DNA of 34,029 bases, taken from the NCBI GenBank assembly GCA_021443335.1, contig JABUUE010000011.1, positions 1-34,029 on the forward strand, in the 5' to 3' direction. Made by a program: the position numbers and the translations under genes. Of this stretch, positions 15,143-23,736 are shown piece after piece. The notes below the pieces were generated by a model. That model was not told the DNA's origin and did not search any database. It worked only from the letters and a program-made list of their open reading frames with translations. The DNA is from Bacteroidaceae bacterium (GTDB lineage: Bacteria; Bacteroidota; Bacteroidia; Bacteroidales; Bacteroidaceae). Position 1 is the first letter of the stretch. Every line of letters starts with the position of its first letter.

Positions 15143-15946
15143 TTGATAACTGAACTGATAAATAATCCGCATCTTCTGGACAAGCAGACATTGTATGAGC
15201 TGCGTGAGATTGTTGCACAATATCCTTATTACCAACCGGCGCGACTGCTGATGTTGAAGAACCTATATGTACTGCACGACACTTCGTTTGACGAGGAGTT
15301 GCGTAGAGCTGCTATATATGTGGCTGATAGACGAAAGCTCTTTGAACTGGTTGAGGCAAAGCATTATGAATTGAAATCCGATAATCAGCAACAAGTGGCT
15401 GATGGTCAGTTGTCAACAGTATCACGCACCTCATCGCTCATAGATAAATTCCTTGACAATATACCAGAGGAGCAAAGTCAGGACCAGAAGCAGAAACCAC
15501 TGCCTTGGTATGTTACCAACGACTATATGCAGTTGCTGTCGGATGGTGACGACTCATTGTTGCCGCTCGTCAAGGATGGACAGGCGGAGCAGAGCAGGCA
15601 CGACTCTATCATCGAAGGATTCTTGAGCCAAGGTGGTAAGGTTACGCTGCCAGAGATTACCGCTGAGGAGGAAAAGGCTATTGTTGATGCCATCCATCTC
15701 AACAGCATACATGACGAATTTATTGAGCCGCAAAAGACAAAGCAAACAAGTAAAAAGCGAAGCGAAAACCAACTTATTTCAGAAGAATTGGCTCAAAAAT
15801 ACATAAAGCAGGGCAATTATTTGCAGGCAAAAGAAATAATTACGCAATTAAATTTGGATAATTCCGAAAAAAACATTTACTTTGCAGACCAAATACGCTT
15901 TTTAGACAAGCTGATAAGGCTTACAGGAGCAGAAAATCAGGCTTAA
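15143..15946 (+). CDS. Conserved hypothetical protein between lptE and secG
   Basis: A 267-aa soluble-looking protein. I keep the TTG start at 15143 (TTG ATA ACT GAA CTG) because no in-frame ATG lies nearby and the N-terminus LINNPHLLDKQTLYELREIVAQYPYYQPARLLMLKNLY reads as real coding sequence. That N-terminal segment (about 5-75) and the C-terminal one (SEELAQKYIKQGNYLQAKEIITQLNL, about 215-260) look like TPR-type helices, joined by a variable, charged middle with DSIIEGFL and EITAEEEKAIVDAI. It sits in the order lptE / this / secG seen in Bacteroidales. Function unknown; a role in envelope biogenesis or secretion is suggested only by neighbours. Confidence 0.8.
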   Translation: MITELINNPHLLDKQTLYELREIVAQYPYYQPARLLMLKNLYVLHDTSFDEELRRAAIYVADRRKLFELVEAKHYELKSDNQQQVADGQLSTVSRTSSLIDKFLDNIPEEQSQDQKQKPLPWYVTNDYMQLLSDGDDSLLPLVKDGQAEQSRHDSIIEGFLSQGGKVTLPEITAEEEKAIVDAIHLNSIHDEFIEPQKTKQTSKKRSENQLISEELAQKYIKQGNYLQAKEIITQLNLDNSEKNIYFADQIRFLDKLIRLTGAENQA

Positions 15947-15981
15947 GAAGCGTTGTAAATGAAAACTAAAATAAATCAAAT

Positions 15982-16419
15982 ATGTACACAGTACTTGTAA
16001 TTCTTATCGTTATCGCAGCACTCCTTATGATAGGCATTGTGCTCATTCAGGAGTCAAAAGGTGGCGGTCTTGCATCTGGCTTCAGCAGTGGCAACCAGAT
16101 TATGGGTGTTCGCAAGACCACAGATTTCATAGAAAAAGCCACTTGGGTGCTTGCCGCAGCAATGGTTGTTATCAGCATTGGCTGTGCTTATGTTGTGCCA
16201 AAGGCAACAGCTGAGTCAAGCGTAATTGAAAATGTGGCCACTCCAAAGCAACAGCAGACAGCTCCAACAAACCTCCCTGGTTTCGGCGCATCTGAGCAGA
16301 AGGCACCAGCATCAGAGCAGAAGACTGAGGCTCCTGCTACTGAGAACGCAAAGCCAGCAGATAATGCTGCTCCTGCCGCTGCTGCTGAGACACCAGCAGA
16401 GCCTGCTGCAAAGAAGTAA
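15982..16419 (+). CDS. secG: Preprotein translocase subunit SecG
   Basis: A small inner-membrane subunit of the SecYEG channel that assists SecA-driven export. The 145 aa start with MYTVLVILIVIAALLMIGIVLIQ (TM1), then the conserved cytosolic loop ESKGGGLASGFSSGNQIMG, then a second TM at about 53-72 (ATWVLAAAMVVISIGCAYVV). A long Ala/Pro/Glu-rich tail (about 75-145) extends beyond the core and is typical of Bacteroidetes SecG. It ends the AAA+ / lptE / hypothetical / secG run and is followed by a hairpin. Confidence 0.93.
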   Translation: MYTVLVILIVIAALLMIGIVLIQESKGGGLASGFSSGNQIMGVRKTTDFIEKATWVLAAAMVVISIGCAYVVPKATAESSVIENVATPKQQQTAPTNLPGFGASEQKAPASEQKTEAPATENAKPADNAAPAAAAETPAEPAAKK

Positions 16420-16478
16420 GCATTGTATGCTTGAACCCATTTGTCTTCTTAAAGATAGTTATGGGTTAGAACGAAATT

Positions 16479-16510
16479 GCCGGTCGCAACTCAATGATGT
16501 TGTGACCGGC
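16479..16510 (+). terminator. Hairpin after secG (probable terminator)
   Basis: GCCGGTCGCAAC / GTTGTGACCGGC stem of 12 bp (one non-Watson-Crick pair) with an 8-nt loop. It is followed by GTAATTTTCTT, a weak T-tract, so termination may be partial. Confidence 0.6.
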
Positions 16511-16516
16511 GTAATT

Positions 16517-16580
16517 TTCTTGTAACTTCTTGAACTTCTTGAACTCCTTGAACTCCTTGAACTCCTTGAACTCCTTGAAC
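16517..16580 (+). repeat. 9-bp tandem array (TCCTTGAAC) upstream of dnaG
   Basis: Seven units: a degenerate first one, then two TTCTTGAAC and four TCCTTGAAC in perfect 9-bp register. It ends about 10 nt before the dnaG ATG, so the array is the dnaG leader and covers its ribosome-binding region. The reverse complement of the same unit is arrayed at 30195-30257. Confidence 0.85.
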
Positions 16581-16590
16581 TCCCTGATTC

Positions 16591-18519
16591 ATGATTGACA
16601 GAATAACCATAGCGAAGATAATGGATGCCGCAGACATAGTGGATGTGGTGTCTGACTTTGTGTCGTTGAAGAAATCTGGTGCAAACTACAAGGGATTGTG
16701 CCCTTTTCATAACGATCGCACACCTTCGTTTATGGTGTCGCCAGCAAAAGGTTACTGCAAGTGTTTCTCGTGTGGCAAAGGCGGAAATGCCGTAGGCTTC
16801 ATTATGGAGCATGAGCAGTTGACATATCCTGAGGCATTGAAATATCTTGCACGCAAGTACAATATCGAGGTGCAGGAGAGGGAATTGACTGATGACGAGC
16901 GCAGGGCGCAGACAGAACGCGAGAGCCTTTTTATCGTCAATGAATGGGCGGCGAATTATTTTGCGGACAATCTGCACAAAAGCTCTGATGGTGTTTCCAT
17001 AGGATTACCTTATTTCCGCAGTCGTGGTTTTCGGGACGACATCATAGAGAGGTTCAAACTCGGCTTTGACCTTGGAGACCGTAAGGCTTTGGCACAGAAG
17101 GCTGTTGCGGAAGGTTACAAGGGCGAATATCTCGAAAAGACGGGTATATGCTATAAGACTGACCGTGGCGAACTGATAGACAGGTTTGCTGGTCGCGTAA
17201 TCTTCCCTTGGTTCGGACAGAGTGGAAAGATTGTCGGCTTTGGAGGTCGTCTGCTTGATGCCAGGACAAAAGGCGTGGCGCAGAAATATGTAAACTCTCC
17301 AGACAGTGAAATTTACCATAAGGATTCAGAACTGTATGGTCTGTTCCAAGCCAAGAGAGCCATCGCCAAGGAGAACCATGTGTATATGGTCGAGGGCTAT
17401 ACCGATGTCATTTCCATGCATCAATGTGGCATAGAGAATGTTGTTGCCAACTCGGGAACAGCGTTGTCTGTTAAGCAGATAGGCATACTCCACCGTCTGA
17501 CACCGAATATAACATTGCTTTATGACGGCGATGAGGCTGGCGTTCATGCGGCAATGAGAGGAACTGACATGCTCCTTTCGCATGGCATGAATATCAAGGT
17601 GCTTTTCCTTCCTGATGGTGATGACCCCGACAGCTTCGCACGCAAGCATAGTGCGGAGGAGTTTCGCGATTATGTGGAACGCAACCAGACAGATTTCATA
17701 GACTTCAAATGTCAGGTGTTGCTTCAAGGTGTAACAGACCCGATGAAGCGTGCAGAGGCGATAGACAATGTTCTTCTCAGTGTGTCGTTGATAAAGGACC
17801 AGATAAAGCGCTCCATGTATGTTACTCTGTGTGTAGAGAAATTAGGCGTTAAGGAGGAAACGATAGTGCGCCGTGTTAACAAGTTTATCCATGACGAGAT
17901 AGAGCAAAGAAAAAAAAGGAAAGAAAGGGAAAAAGTCTTGGTTCAGGAACAACCACCGATAGTGCCCGAGACAGCTTCTGCACCAGTAGAGAATGTCCCG
18001 ACGAAGTTGTCCAAACTTCAAGAGATAGAGACGCTTATTATTCAGATGGTTGTCAGACACGGCGAGATGCTTATGCCTACGGAACCGCAAGTTACATTAG
18101 CACAACTCGTGGCCTCTAACCTTGCAGAAGATGAATTGCAATTCTCAATACCTATATATAATAAGATATTGGAGGATGCTGTGGAGAAGTCGGGTGAAGA
18201 TGATTTTGTGGCGGAGAAGTTCTTTATGCGCCATGAAGACTATGATATTAATAATGCCGCCACTCGATTGATTATGGATCAAGCCAATGTGAATGTGAAG
18301 CCGGATGAGATGGATGAGACGAAACTTGTTGCGCAAACTGTAAAGAATCTTAATCATTTGTTCATTGATTTGCGCTTGCAGATGATTTCTGAGCAGATAG
18401 TGGAAGCAAGACAGCGTTTGGCAACAGCTACTGCCGACGAGATGGCTACGGCGATGAGCCACTATAAGCAGTTGAAGGAACTTCAGAAGACGGTGGCGCA
18501 GATGGCAGGAAGGAATTAA
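16591..18519 (+). CDS. dnaG: DNA primase
   Basis: Synthesises RNA primers for replication. The 642 aa contain the N-terminal zinc-binding domain with CPFHNDRTPSF and CKCFSC (ligands Cys37, His40, Cys58, Cys61). The primase core follows, with the TOPRIM signature MVEGYTDVISMH (about 270) and LYDGDEAGVHAA (about 310). A helical C-terminal DnaB-interacting region follows a charged linker (EQRKKRKEREKV, about 435). Key residues are intact and length is normal. Its leader consists of 9-bp tandem repeats. queH starts one base after its stop, so the two are co-transcribed. Confidence 0.95.
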   Translation: MIDRITIAKIMDAADIVDVVSDFVSLKKSGANYKGLCPFHNDRTPSFMVSPAKGYCKCFSCGKGGNAVGFIMEHEQLTYPEALKYLARKYNIEVQERELTDDERRAQTERESLFIVNEWAANYFADNLHKSSDGVSIGLPYFRSRGFRDDIIERFKLGFDLGDRKALAQKAVAEGYKGEYLEKTGICYKTDRGELIDRFAGRVIFPWFGQSGKIVGFGGRLLDARTKGVAQKYVNSPDSEIYHKDSELYGLFQAKRAIAKENHVYMVEGYTDVISMHQCGIENVVANSGTALSVKQIGILHRLTPNITLLYDGDEAGVHAAMRGTDMLLSHGMNIKVLFLPDGDDPDSFARKHSAEEFRDYVERNQTDFIDFKCQVLLQGVTDPMKRAEAIDNVLLSVSLIKDQIKRSMYVTLCVEKLGVKEETIVRRVNKFIHDEIEQRKKRKEREKVLVQEQPPIVPETASAPVENVPTKLSKLQEIETLIIQMVVRHGEMLMPTEPQVTLAQLVASNLAEDELQFSIPIYNKILEDAVEKSGEDDFVAEKFFMRHEDYDINNAATRLIMDQANVNVKPDEMDETKLVAQTVKNLNHLFIDLRLQMISEQIVEARQRLATATADEMATAMSHYKQLKELQKTVAQMAGRN

Positions 18520-18520
18520 G

Positions 18521-19162
18521 ATGCAGAAACGGAATTATCAGAAAGAACTTGACGCACTAATAGAAAAAGAGATTGGTGCTGAGAGTCAGGAACTCCCAAC
18601 GCTCCTGTTACATTCTTGTTGTGCGCCATGTAGCAGTTATACGTTGGAATATCTGTCGCGCTATTTCCGCATCACAGTCTTGTATTTCAACCCTAATATT
18701 ATGCGCAAGGAAGAGTATGAGAAAAGGGTGGGGGAGCAGCAAAGATTGATTGGCGAGCTTGACGCTTCCATATCTTTTCTTGCTGGCAGATATGAGCCGC
18801 GGGAGTTTGTTGAGGCTGTCAAGGGTATGGAACATGAGCCGGAAGGCGGCAAACGGTGTTGGACATGTTACCAATTACGCCTTGAAGAGGCTGCAAGAAT
18901 CGCAAGCGAAAAGGGTTTCGACTTCTTCTGTACCACACTCAGTATCAGCCCGCTGAAGCATGCCGACTGGCTGAACTCCATCGGAGAGGAACTGTCGCAA
19001 AGGTATGGAGTACGCTGGCTACCAAGCGATTTCAAGAAGAAAGGTGGTTATAAGCGGTCGATAGAATTGTCGAAAACACATAATCTATATAGGCAAAACT
19101 TTTGCGGTTGTGAATATAGCCGAGCGGAGAATGCCGCAAAATGCAACAATCCCGACGAGTGA
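18521..19162 (+). CDS. queH: Epoxyqueuosine reductase QueH
   Basis: Catalyses the last step of queuosine synthesis, reducing epoxyqueuosine in tRNA to queuosine (the non-cobalamin alternative to QueG). The 213 aa match the former DUF208 family. LHSCCAPCSSYT (Cys33, 34, 37) opens the protein, GKRCWTCYQLRLEEAA carries a CxxC pair, and FCGCEYS adds another, giving the cysteines needed for the paired metal/iron-sulfur site. TTLSISPLKHADWLN is characteristic. It follows dnaG by one base. Its last codons (CNNPDE) form the left arm of a downstream hairpin. Confidence 0.92.
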   Translation: MQKRNYQKELDALIEKEIGAESQELPTLLLHSCCAPCSSYTLEYLSRYFRITVLYFNPNIMRKEEYEKRVGEQQRLIGELDASISFLAGRYEPREFVEAVKGMEHEPEGGKRCWTCYQLRLEEAARIASEKGFDFFCTTLSISPLKHADWLNSIGEELSQRYGVRWLPSDFKKKGGYKRSIELSKTHNLYRQNFCGCEYSRAENAAKCNNPDE

Positions 19163-19181
19163 AAATCGCCGGGATTGTTGC
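19143..19181. terminator. Hairpin overlapping the queH stop codon
   Basis: GCAACAATCCCGACGA / TCGCCGGGATTGTTGC stem of 16 bp with one mismatch and a short loop holding the stop codon region. On the plus strand no T-tract follows; on the minus strand ATTTTGCGG follows. It may therefore serve mainly the convergent HD gene. Confidence 0.5.
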
Positions 19182-19266
19182 GGTATAAGATGTGCTCAAA
19201 GTAAGTGTACACTCTAAGTTATGCAGAAGCATAATCAGCAGTTAGTCGCTTATGTTTAGAGCCCAC

Positions 19267-19992
19267 CTATAATGTAAATGTTGTCAGGTCGTATGTCTGT
19301 TCAAGGCAGCGTGAAGCGTAGTTGTCGGCGCATTGCAACAGGATGACGAGTGCCGACTGGTCTAATGCCTGATAGAATGATGTGCGCAGTGATGAGCCTT
19401 TCTCGCCCATGTCAAACATACCCATGTGCCAACGGATAGCGAGAATTTCGTCGGTAGTGAGTCTTATCAGGCAACTCAGACGGTAGAGGGATTTCTCTGC
19501 ATGCCCCATAGGCAGTTGGTCGTCGATACCCCAGCCAAGATATTTAATCCAGTTTTTCCCGTCTTTAGTGAATTTCTCTTCAGGGTAATACATGCCTATC
19601 TTGCAGAGGTCGTGGAAGAGCGCAGCAACGGCTATTGTCTCGTCGCTGAACTTTTGTGCCACGATAGATTCCTTGCTCTCAATATCTTCCGCAAGAAGTT
19701 TGTCGTTAAGGGCTTTCGCTGTCTTGAAGACATTGATGGAATGCTTGCACAGACCGCCAGGGCAGTTCAGATGGAACATTGTTGAGGAAGGCGCGGTGTA
19801 GAAGTCGGTCTTCTCTAAATAGTCGAAGATTTTGCCGAGCGATGCCTTGCGCTCGCTTGTTACGTACTGTTCGCAGATGCTTTTGAACTCAGCCTTGTTC
19901 TTCTCTATGTAATTTTGAAACTTAGGCAAGATATGTTGCTCATATCTTGCCTTTATGTTTTCGCGCCTCTGTTGTTCTATTCCGTCAATCAT
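19267..19992 (-). CDS. HD-domain hydrolase-like protein
   Basis: A metal-dependent phosphohydrolase-fold protein (241 aa) of unknown substrate. The HD signature is spread as CKHSINVFKTAK (His84), ALFHDLCKIGMY (His127-Asp128), GHAEKSLYRL (about 163) and QCADNYASR, the order of metal ligands in HD proteins. About 60 N-terminal residues are helical and charged (RRENIKARYEQHILPKFQNYIEKN). No nucleotide-binding or signalling domain is fused. It lies 15 nt downstream of trxA and is probably co-transcribed. Its stop codon forms part of a TAGGTGGGCTCTA repeat end. Substrate unknown. Confidence 0.78.
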   Translation of the reverse strand: MIDGIEQQRRENIKARYEQHILPKFQNYIEKNKAEFKSICEQYVTSERKASLGKIFDYLEKTDFYTAPSSTMFHLNCPGGLCKHSINVFKTAKALNDKLLAEDIESKESIVAQKFSDETIAVAALFHDLCKIGMYYPEEKFTKDGKNWIKYLGWGIDDQLPMGHAEKSLYRLSCLIRLTTDEILAIRWHMGMFDMGEKGSSLRTSFYQALDQSALVILLQCADNYASRCLEQTYDLTTFTL

Positions 19993-20007
19993 GGGTTGGA
20001 TTCTTTG

Positions 20008-20322
20008 TTAGAGTAATGCTTTGATTTTCTCTTCAATCTTAGCTTTTGGAGCCGCTCCTACCATGCGGTCAACCTCTACGCCGTTCTTCAAGAAAACGAC
20101 TGTTGGCACATTGCGTACGCCAAACTCCATAGCGGCATCTTCACACTCCTCCACATCGCATTTGCCTACGACAACCTGACCGTCATACTGCTCTGCGAGC
20201 TGTGCGAGGAAAGGAGCGATTACGCGACAAGGACCACACCAAGTAGCCCAGAAGTCCAATACTACTGGCAGACTGCTGTTCTTTACTTCTTCAAAATTCT
20301 GTGGGGTTACTCTGATTTCCAT
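20008..20322 (-). CDS. trxA: Thioredoxin
   Basis: A cytosolic disulfide reductase of 104 aa, full length for the family. The redox site is WATWCGPCRVIAPF (Cys29 and Cys32), and the conserved cis-proline loop is VRNVPTVVFLKNG. No signal peptide is seen, so it is the cytoplasmic form. It leads a two-gene minus-strand run with the HD protein and has a TAACTTTG box about 45 nt upstream. Confidence 0.94.
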   Translation of the reverse strand: MEIRVTPQNFEEVKNSSLPVVLDFWATWCGPCRVIAPFLAQLAEQYDGQVVVGKCDVEECEDAAMEFGVRNVPTVVFLKNGVEVDRMVGAAPKAKIEEKIKALL

Positions 20323-20368
20323 AATATATAGTTTTTATTAGTGTTATTGATGATTTTCTTATTTGCCG

Positions 20369-20376
20369 CAAAGTTA
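20369..20376 (-). promoter_or_regulatory. -7 box (TAACTTTG) upstream of trxA
   Basis: A minus-strand TAACTTTG box 46 nt before the trxA ATG. The closest TTTG lies 23 nt further upstream, slightly off the usual spacing. Confidence 0.5.
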
Positions 20377-20424
20377 CATAATTATATTTAAACGCAAGAC
20401 AAACACTCGAAATATTATGTTTTT

Positions 20425-21747
20425 TTAATATCTCAGCCATTTTATCAAATCCTTCATTGATGGCTTCTGGCCGTACATAAGTATGCCGATGCGGTAAATC
20501 TTAGATGACAGGATTGTTGTGGCTATTGCAGTGATGTAGAGTATGACCAATGACAACAGCACGCTCCAGACAGGTATGTCAAACGGCATCCTGACCATCA
20601 TCACTATTGGTGAGGTCAGTGGAATATATGAACACCACACCGCCAACGGACCGTTAGGGTTCTCTATTGAGAACATTGCCGCATAGAGGGCAAAGATGAA
20701 AATCATTATTATAGGCATTGTGAACTGACTTGCGTCCTGCATTTCGTTGACGGCAGCTCCGAAGGCTGCAAAGAGTGATGCAAACAGTAGGTAGCCGCCA
20801 ATGAAGAAGAGCACGAAGAAAATTGTGATGCTTACGAAGTCCATGGCGCCCACAAACTTCAATATGTCAGCGACAGGACTGTTAGCCATCTCTTGCATCT
20901 GTGCCATCTGTTCGGGAGTTATTCCTGCGCCTGTCTCTGGTATTGTTGTTACTCCATAGATAGTACCAAAGGTAAGGCTTATGCCCACAATCATTGTTCC
21001 CCAGATAGCCATTTGGAACAAACCGACCAGACCCACGCCTATAATCTTTCCTGCCATCAGCTGCCACGGCTTGACAGATGAAACGATAATCTCCACAATG
21101 CGGTTGGTCTTCTCTTCCATCACGCTGTTCATTATCATACTGCCGTATGCCATGATGAACATATATATGAAGGTCGATAGGAAAAGCCCGATGAGAGCTG
21201 TGAAGGTGGCGTCTGATTCCTTGTCGCCATCATCAGTCTTGCGAATGGTCTTGACAGAGAACCCCACATCGGCAGACTTGATAATCTCCTCCACATTTGG
21301 CAGATTGAAGGCTGACAGGCGGTCTGTGCGAATCTTGTCGCGCAAGACATAGTTCACCTCGCGTTCAACCTCTGTCGGTGTCTCTTCAACAGAATATATA
21401 AGTGCTGTGCCGTCCTTTGCTTGTGTCAGCGTGTCGGGGATGTAAAGAATCTGATTGTAGAGTGCGCCTTCAACCTTCAGTTGGTTTGTTATCTCCTCTA
21501 TTGGGCGCTTGTCGTCAACGACAACAAACTTGATGTTCTCCCTGTCCTTGAATTCCTTGGCATAGATGCCTGTGTTGTCAACGATGCCCACGGTGAATGT
21601 CTCGCCGCTGTCGGCCTGAGCGAGGAGCGCAGGAACGGCTACTACAATCGCCATTATCAACGGCATAAGCAGGGTGAGAATGATGAACGACTTTTTCCTC
21701 ACCTTTGTCATGAACTCACGCTGAATGATAATCCATATCTTATTCAT
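20425..21747 (-). CDS. ABC-2 type exporter permease (NatB-like)
   Basis: The membrane half of an ABC-2 exporter; the substrate is unknown. The 440 aa start MNKIWIIIQREFMTKVRKKSFIILTLLMP, the usual entry of this family, with TM1 at about 20-45. A large extracytoplasmic domain follows (about 50-175). Then come five more helices, including LFLSTFIYMFIMAYGSMIMNSVMEEKTNRIVEIIVSS, the hallmark NatB/ABC-2 coupling segment. It overlaps the upstream ATPase gene by 8 nt (ATGAATAA). The NatA/NatB name implies sodium export in Bacillus; that should not be transferred here without further evidence. Confidence 0.87.
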   Translation of the reverse strand: MNKIWIIIQREFMTKVRKKSFIILTLLMPLIMAIVVAVPALLAQADSGETFTVGIVDNTGIYAKEFKDRENIKFVVVDDKRPIEEITNQLKVEGALYNQILYIPDTLTQAKDGTALIYSVEETPTEVEREVNYVLRDKIRTDRLSAFNLPNVEEIIKSADVGFSVKTIRKTDDGDKESDATFTALIGLFLSTFIYMFIMAYGSMIMNSVMEEKTNRIVEIIVSSVKPWQLMAGKIIGVGLVGLFQMAIWGTMIVGISLTFGTIYGVTTIPETGAGITPEQMAQMQEMANSPVADILKFVGAMDFVSITIFFVLFFIGGYLLFASLFAAFGAAVNEMQDASQFTMPIIMIFIFALYAAMFSIENPNGPLAVWCSYIPLTSPIVMMVRMPFDIPVWSVLLSLVILYITAIATTILSSKIYRIGILMYGQKPSMKDLIKWLRY

Positions 21748-22495
21748 TGTTGCCCTCCTTTCCTACTACTTTAAGGAATATCTCGTTCATTGACGGATAT
21801 ACCTCCTTTACTATCACCTTTTTCTCGTGCTGGAACTGCTCTTGGATTTCTGCAACTGTGCCTTGGAGTATCACTTTTGAGTTGTTGATGAGCGCGATTT
21901 TGTCGCACACCTCTTCCACAGATGCCATATTGTGTGTGGAGAAGATAATGGTATGTCCCTTGTCGCGGAGTTGCAAAATCTCGTTCTTGAGCAGTTCGGC
22001 ATTCACTGGGTCGAAGCCAGAGAAAGGCTCGTCGAATATGAGCAATGGCGGCTCGTGGAGCACTGTCGTGATGAACTGCACCTTTTGCTGCATACCTTTT
22101 GAGAGTTCTTCAAGTTTCTTGTTCCACCAAGGCATGATGTCAAATTTCTCAAACCATTTCTCCAGTCGCTTTCTTGCCTCGTTGGCAGACAGACCTTTCA
22201 GTCGCGCGAGATATATGGCTTGTTCGCCCACCTTCATCTTTTTGTATAGTCCGCGCTCTTCCGGCAGATAGCCAATAGAGAGCATATCGTTCTCGCAGAG
22301 AGGATGACCGTCGAAGATTACTTCTCCGCTATCGGGCAGCGTGATGTGGTTTATGATACGGATAAGTGTTGACTTGCCGGCTCCGTTAGGGCCAAGCAGT
22401 CCGAACACCTTTCCGCGAGGCACGGCAATGCTCACATCGTCAAGCACCTTGTGGGAGCCGAAACTCTTGTGAATGTTGTTGGCTGTTAGAAACAT
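21740..22495 (-). CDS. ABC transporter ATP-binding protein (NatA-like)
   Basis: The ATPase that drives the overlapping permease. The 251 aa carry Walker A GPNGAGKS (35-42), the signature LSKGMQQK (131-138), Walker B LLIFDEPFSG (151-160) and the switch histidine in FSTHNM (about 188). The C-terminal segment (about 210-251) is the family's short regulatory tail. Its gene is followed by the permease with an 8-nt overlap. It is separated from argD upstream by an 8-bp tandem array. Confidence 0.92.
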   Translation of the reverse strand: MFLTANNIHKSFGSHKVLDDVSIAVPRGKVFGLLGPNGAGKSTLIRIINHITLPDSGEVIFDGHPLCENDMLSIGYLPEERGLYKKMKVGEQAIYLARLKGLSANEARKRLEKWFEKFDIMPWWNKKLEELSKGMQQKVQFITTVLHEPPLLIFDEPFSGFDPVNAELLKNEILQLRDKGHTIIFSTHNMASVEEVCDKIALINNSKVILQGTVAEIQEQFQHEKKVIVKEVYPSMNEIFLKVVGKEGNNE

Positions 22496-22512
22496 GGTTG
22501 TATTTGTGGGGT

Positions 22513-22552
22513 TTTCGAGGTTTCGAGGTTTCGAGTTATCGAGATTTCGAGA
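22513..22552. repeat. 8-bp tandem array (TTTCGAGG) between argD and the ABC ATPase
   Basis: Five units with an 8-bp period: TTTCGAGG twice, then TTTCGAGT, TATCGAGA and TTTCGAGA. It occupies about half of the 84-nt gap. Confidence 0.8.
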
Positions 22553-22579
22553 TTATTATCTTGAGCTCCTTAATTTGGG

Positions 22580-23725
22580 TTACAACGCTTTCTGGAATTT
22601 CTGCAGGAAGTCGTTTGCTTCTTCCATTGACAGGCAGAGAGGTGGCAGCAAGCGCAGTGTGTTTGTGCCTGCACAGCCAGTGAAGCAATGCTCGTCGAAG
22701 AGCAGGCGGCTTCGTATTTCCTTGTAAGGCTCAGTCAGCTCGATGCCAATCATCAGACCGCGACCGCGCACTTCGGCAATCTTGTCTGGGCGTTGCGCCT
22801 GGATTTTCTTTAACTCAGAGATAAGATACTCGCCCACCTTGTTGGCATTCTCTACAAGTCCTTCTTGCTCAATGACATCAAGCACGGCGAGGGCGGCTGC
22901 GCAGGCAAGGTGGTTGCCTCCGAAGGTAGTGCCGAGTTGTCCATAGACAGGCTTCAGCTCTGGCGATATAAGTACGCCGCTCATAGGGAAACCGTTGCCG
23001 ATACCTTTCGCCACAGTGATAATGTCTGGTCTTAACTCGCCTTCTGTGAGCCACTGGTGAGCGAAGAACTTTCCGCTCCTGCCGTAGCCGCACTGTATCT
23101 CGTCGCAGATGAGCAGTGTGCCGTTCGCCTTGCAAGTCTTGATAAGTTCCTGAAGGAAGTCGGCTTCAACCATCTGAATGCCGCCAACACCCTGTATGCA
23201 CTCTATGATGCAGGCGCACACATCGCCTTTCTCTAACTCCTTCTTCCATGCCTCAATATCGTTTATCGGAAGATAGGTGACATGCTTTCCGTCGTTTATC
23301 GGAGCTATGATTTTAGGGTTGTTTGTTACCTCTACCGCAAGCGATGTTCTTCCGTGGAATGCTTTCTGGGCTGATAGCACTCGTGTGCGACCATTGATGA
23401 ACGATGCTAATTTCAGCGCGTTCTCGTTGGCTTCAGCGCCAGAGTTCACAAGGAAGAGCTGGTAGTCGTCGTAGTCGCAAACCTTGCCAAGTCTTTCCGC
23501 AAGCTGCTGCTGGAGTTTGTTGACAACAGAGTTGCTGTAGAATCCTAATTTGTTAAGTTGCTCTGTCAGCACCTCCACATAGTGAGGATGGCAATGGCCT
23601 ATGCTAATTACGGCATGACCGCCATAGAGGTCAAGATATTCAGTGTCGTTTTCGTCCCATACATGGCAACCCTTGCCACGAACAATGTTTATTGGGAATA
23701 ATGGGTAAACATCAAAAAGTTTCAT
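22580..23725 (-). CDS. argD: Acetylornithine (probably succinylornithine-type) aminotransferase
   Basis: A PLP-dependent class III aminotransferase in arginine synthesis, converting N-acyl-glutamate semialdehyde and glutamate to N-acyl-ornithine. The 381 aa contain LFLVNSGAEANENALKLA, the GGIQMVEADF and LLICDEIQCGYGRSGK stretches, and the PLP lysine in VAKGIGNGFP (Lys240). Bacteroides fragilis is known to use N-succinyl instead of N-acetyl intermediates, so the true acyl group here may be succinyl; sequence alone does not decide. It lies 11 nt downstream of argC in the same direction. Confidence 0.9.
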   Translation of the reverse strand: MKLFDVYPLFPINIVRGKGCHVWDENDTEYLDLYGGHAVISIGHCHPHYVEVLTEQLNKLGFYSNSVVNKLQQQLAERLGKVCDYDDYQLFLVNSGAEANENALKLASFINGRTRVLSAQKAFHGRTSLAVEVTNNPKIIAPINDGKHVTYLPINDIEAWKKELEKGDVCACIIECIQGVGGIQMVEADFLQELIKTCKANGTLLICDEIQCGYGRSGKFFAHQWLTEGELRPDIITVAKGIGNGFPMSGVLISPELKPVYGQLGTTFGGNHLACAAALAVLDVIEQEGLVENANKVGEYLISELKKIQAQRPDKIAEVRGRGLMIGIELTEPYKEIRSRLLFDEHCFTGCAGTNTLRLLPPLCLSMEEANDFLQKFQKAL

Positions 23726-23736
23726 TGTAGTATGTT

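Noticed and set aside
16459-16977. Minus-strand ORF with SSRSSRSSR repeats
   Set aside because: The repeats are the translated 9-bp array, and the rest is antisense to dnaG.
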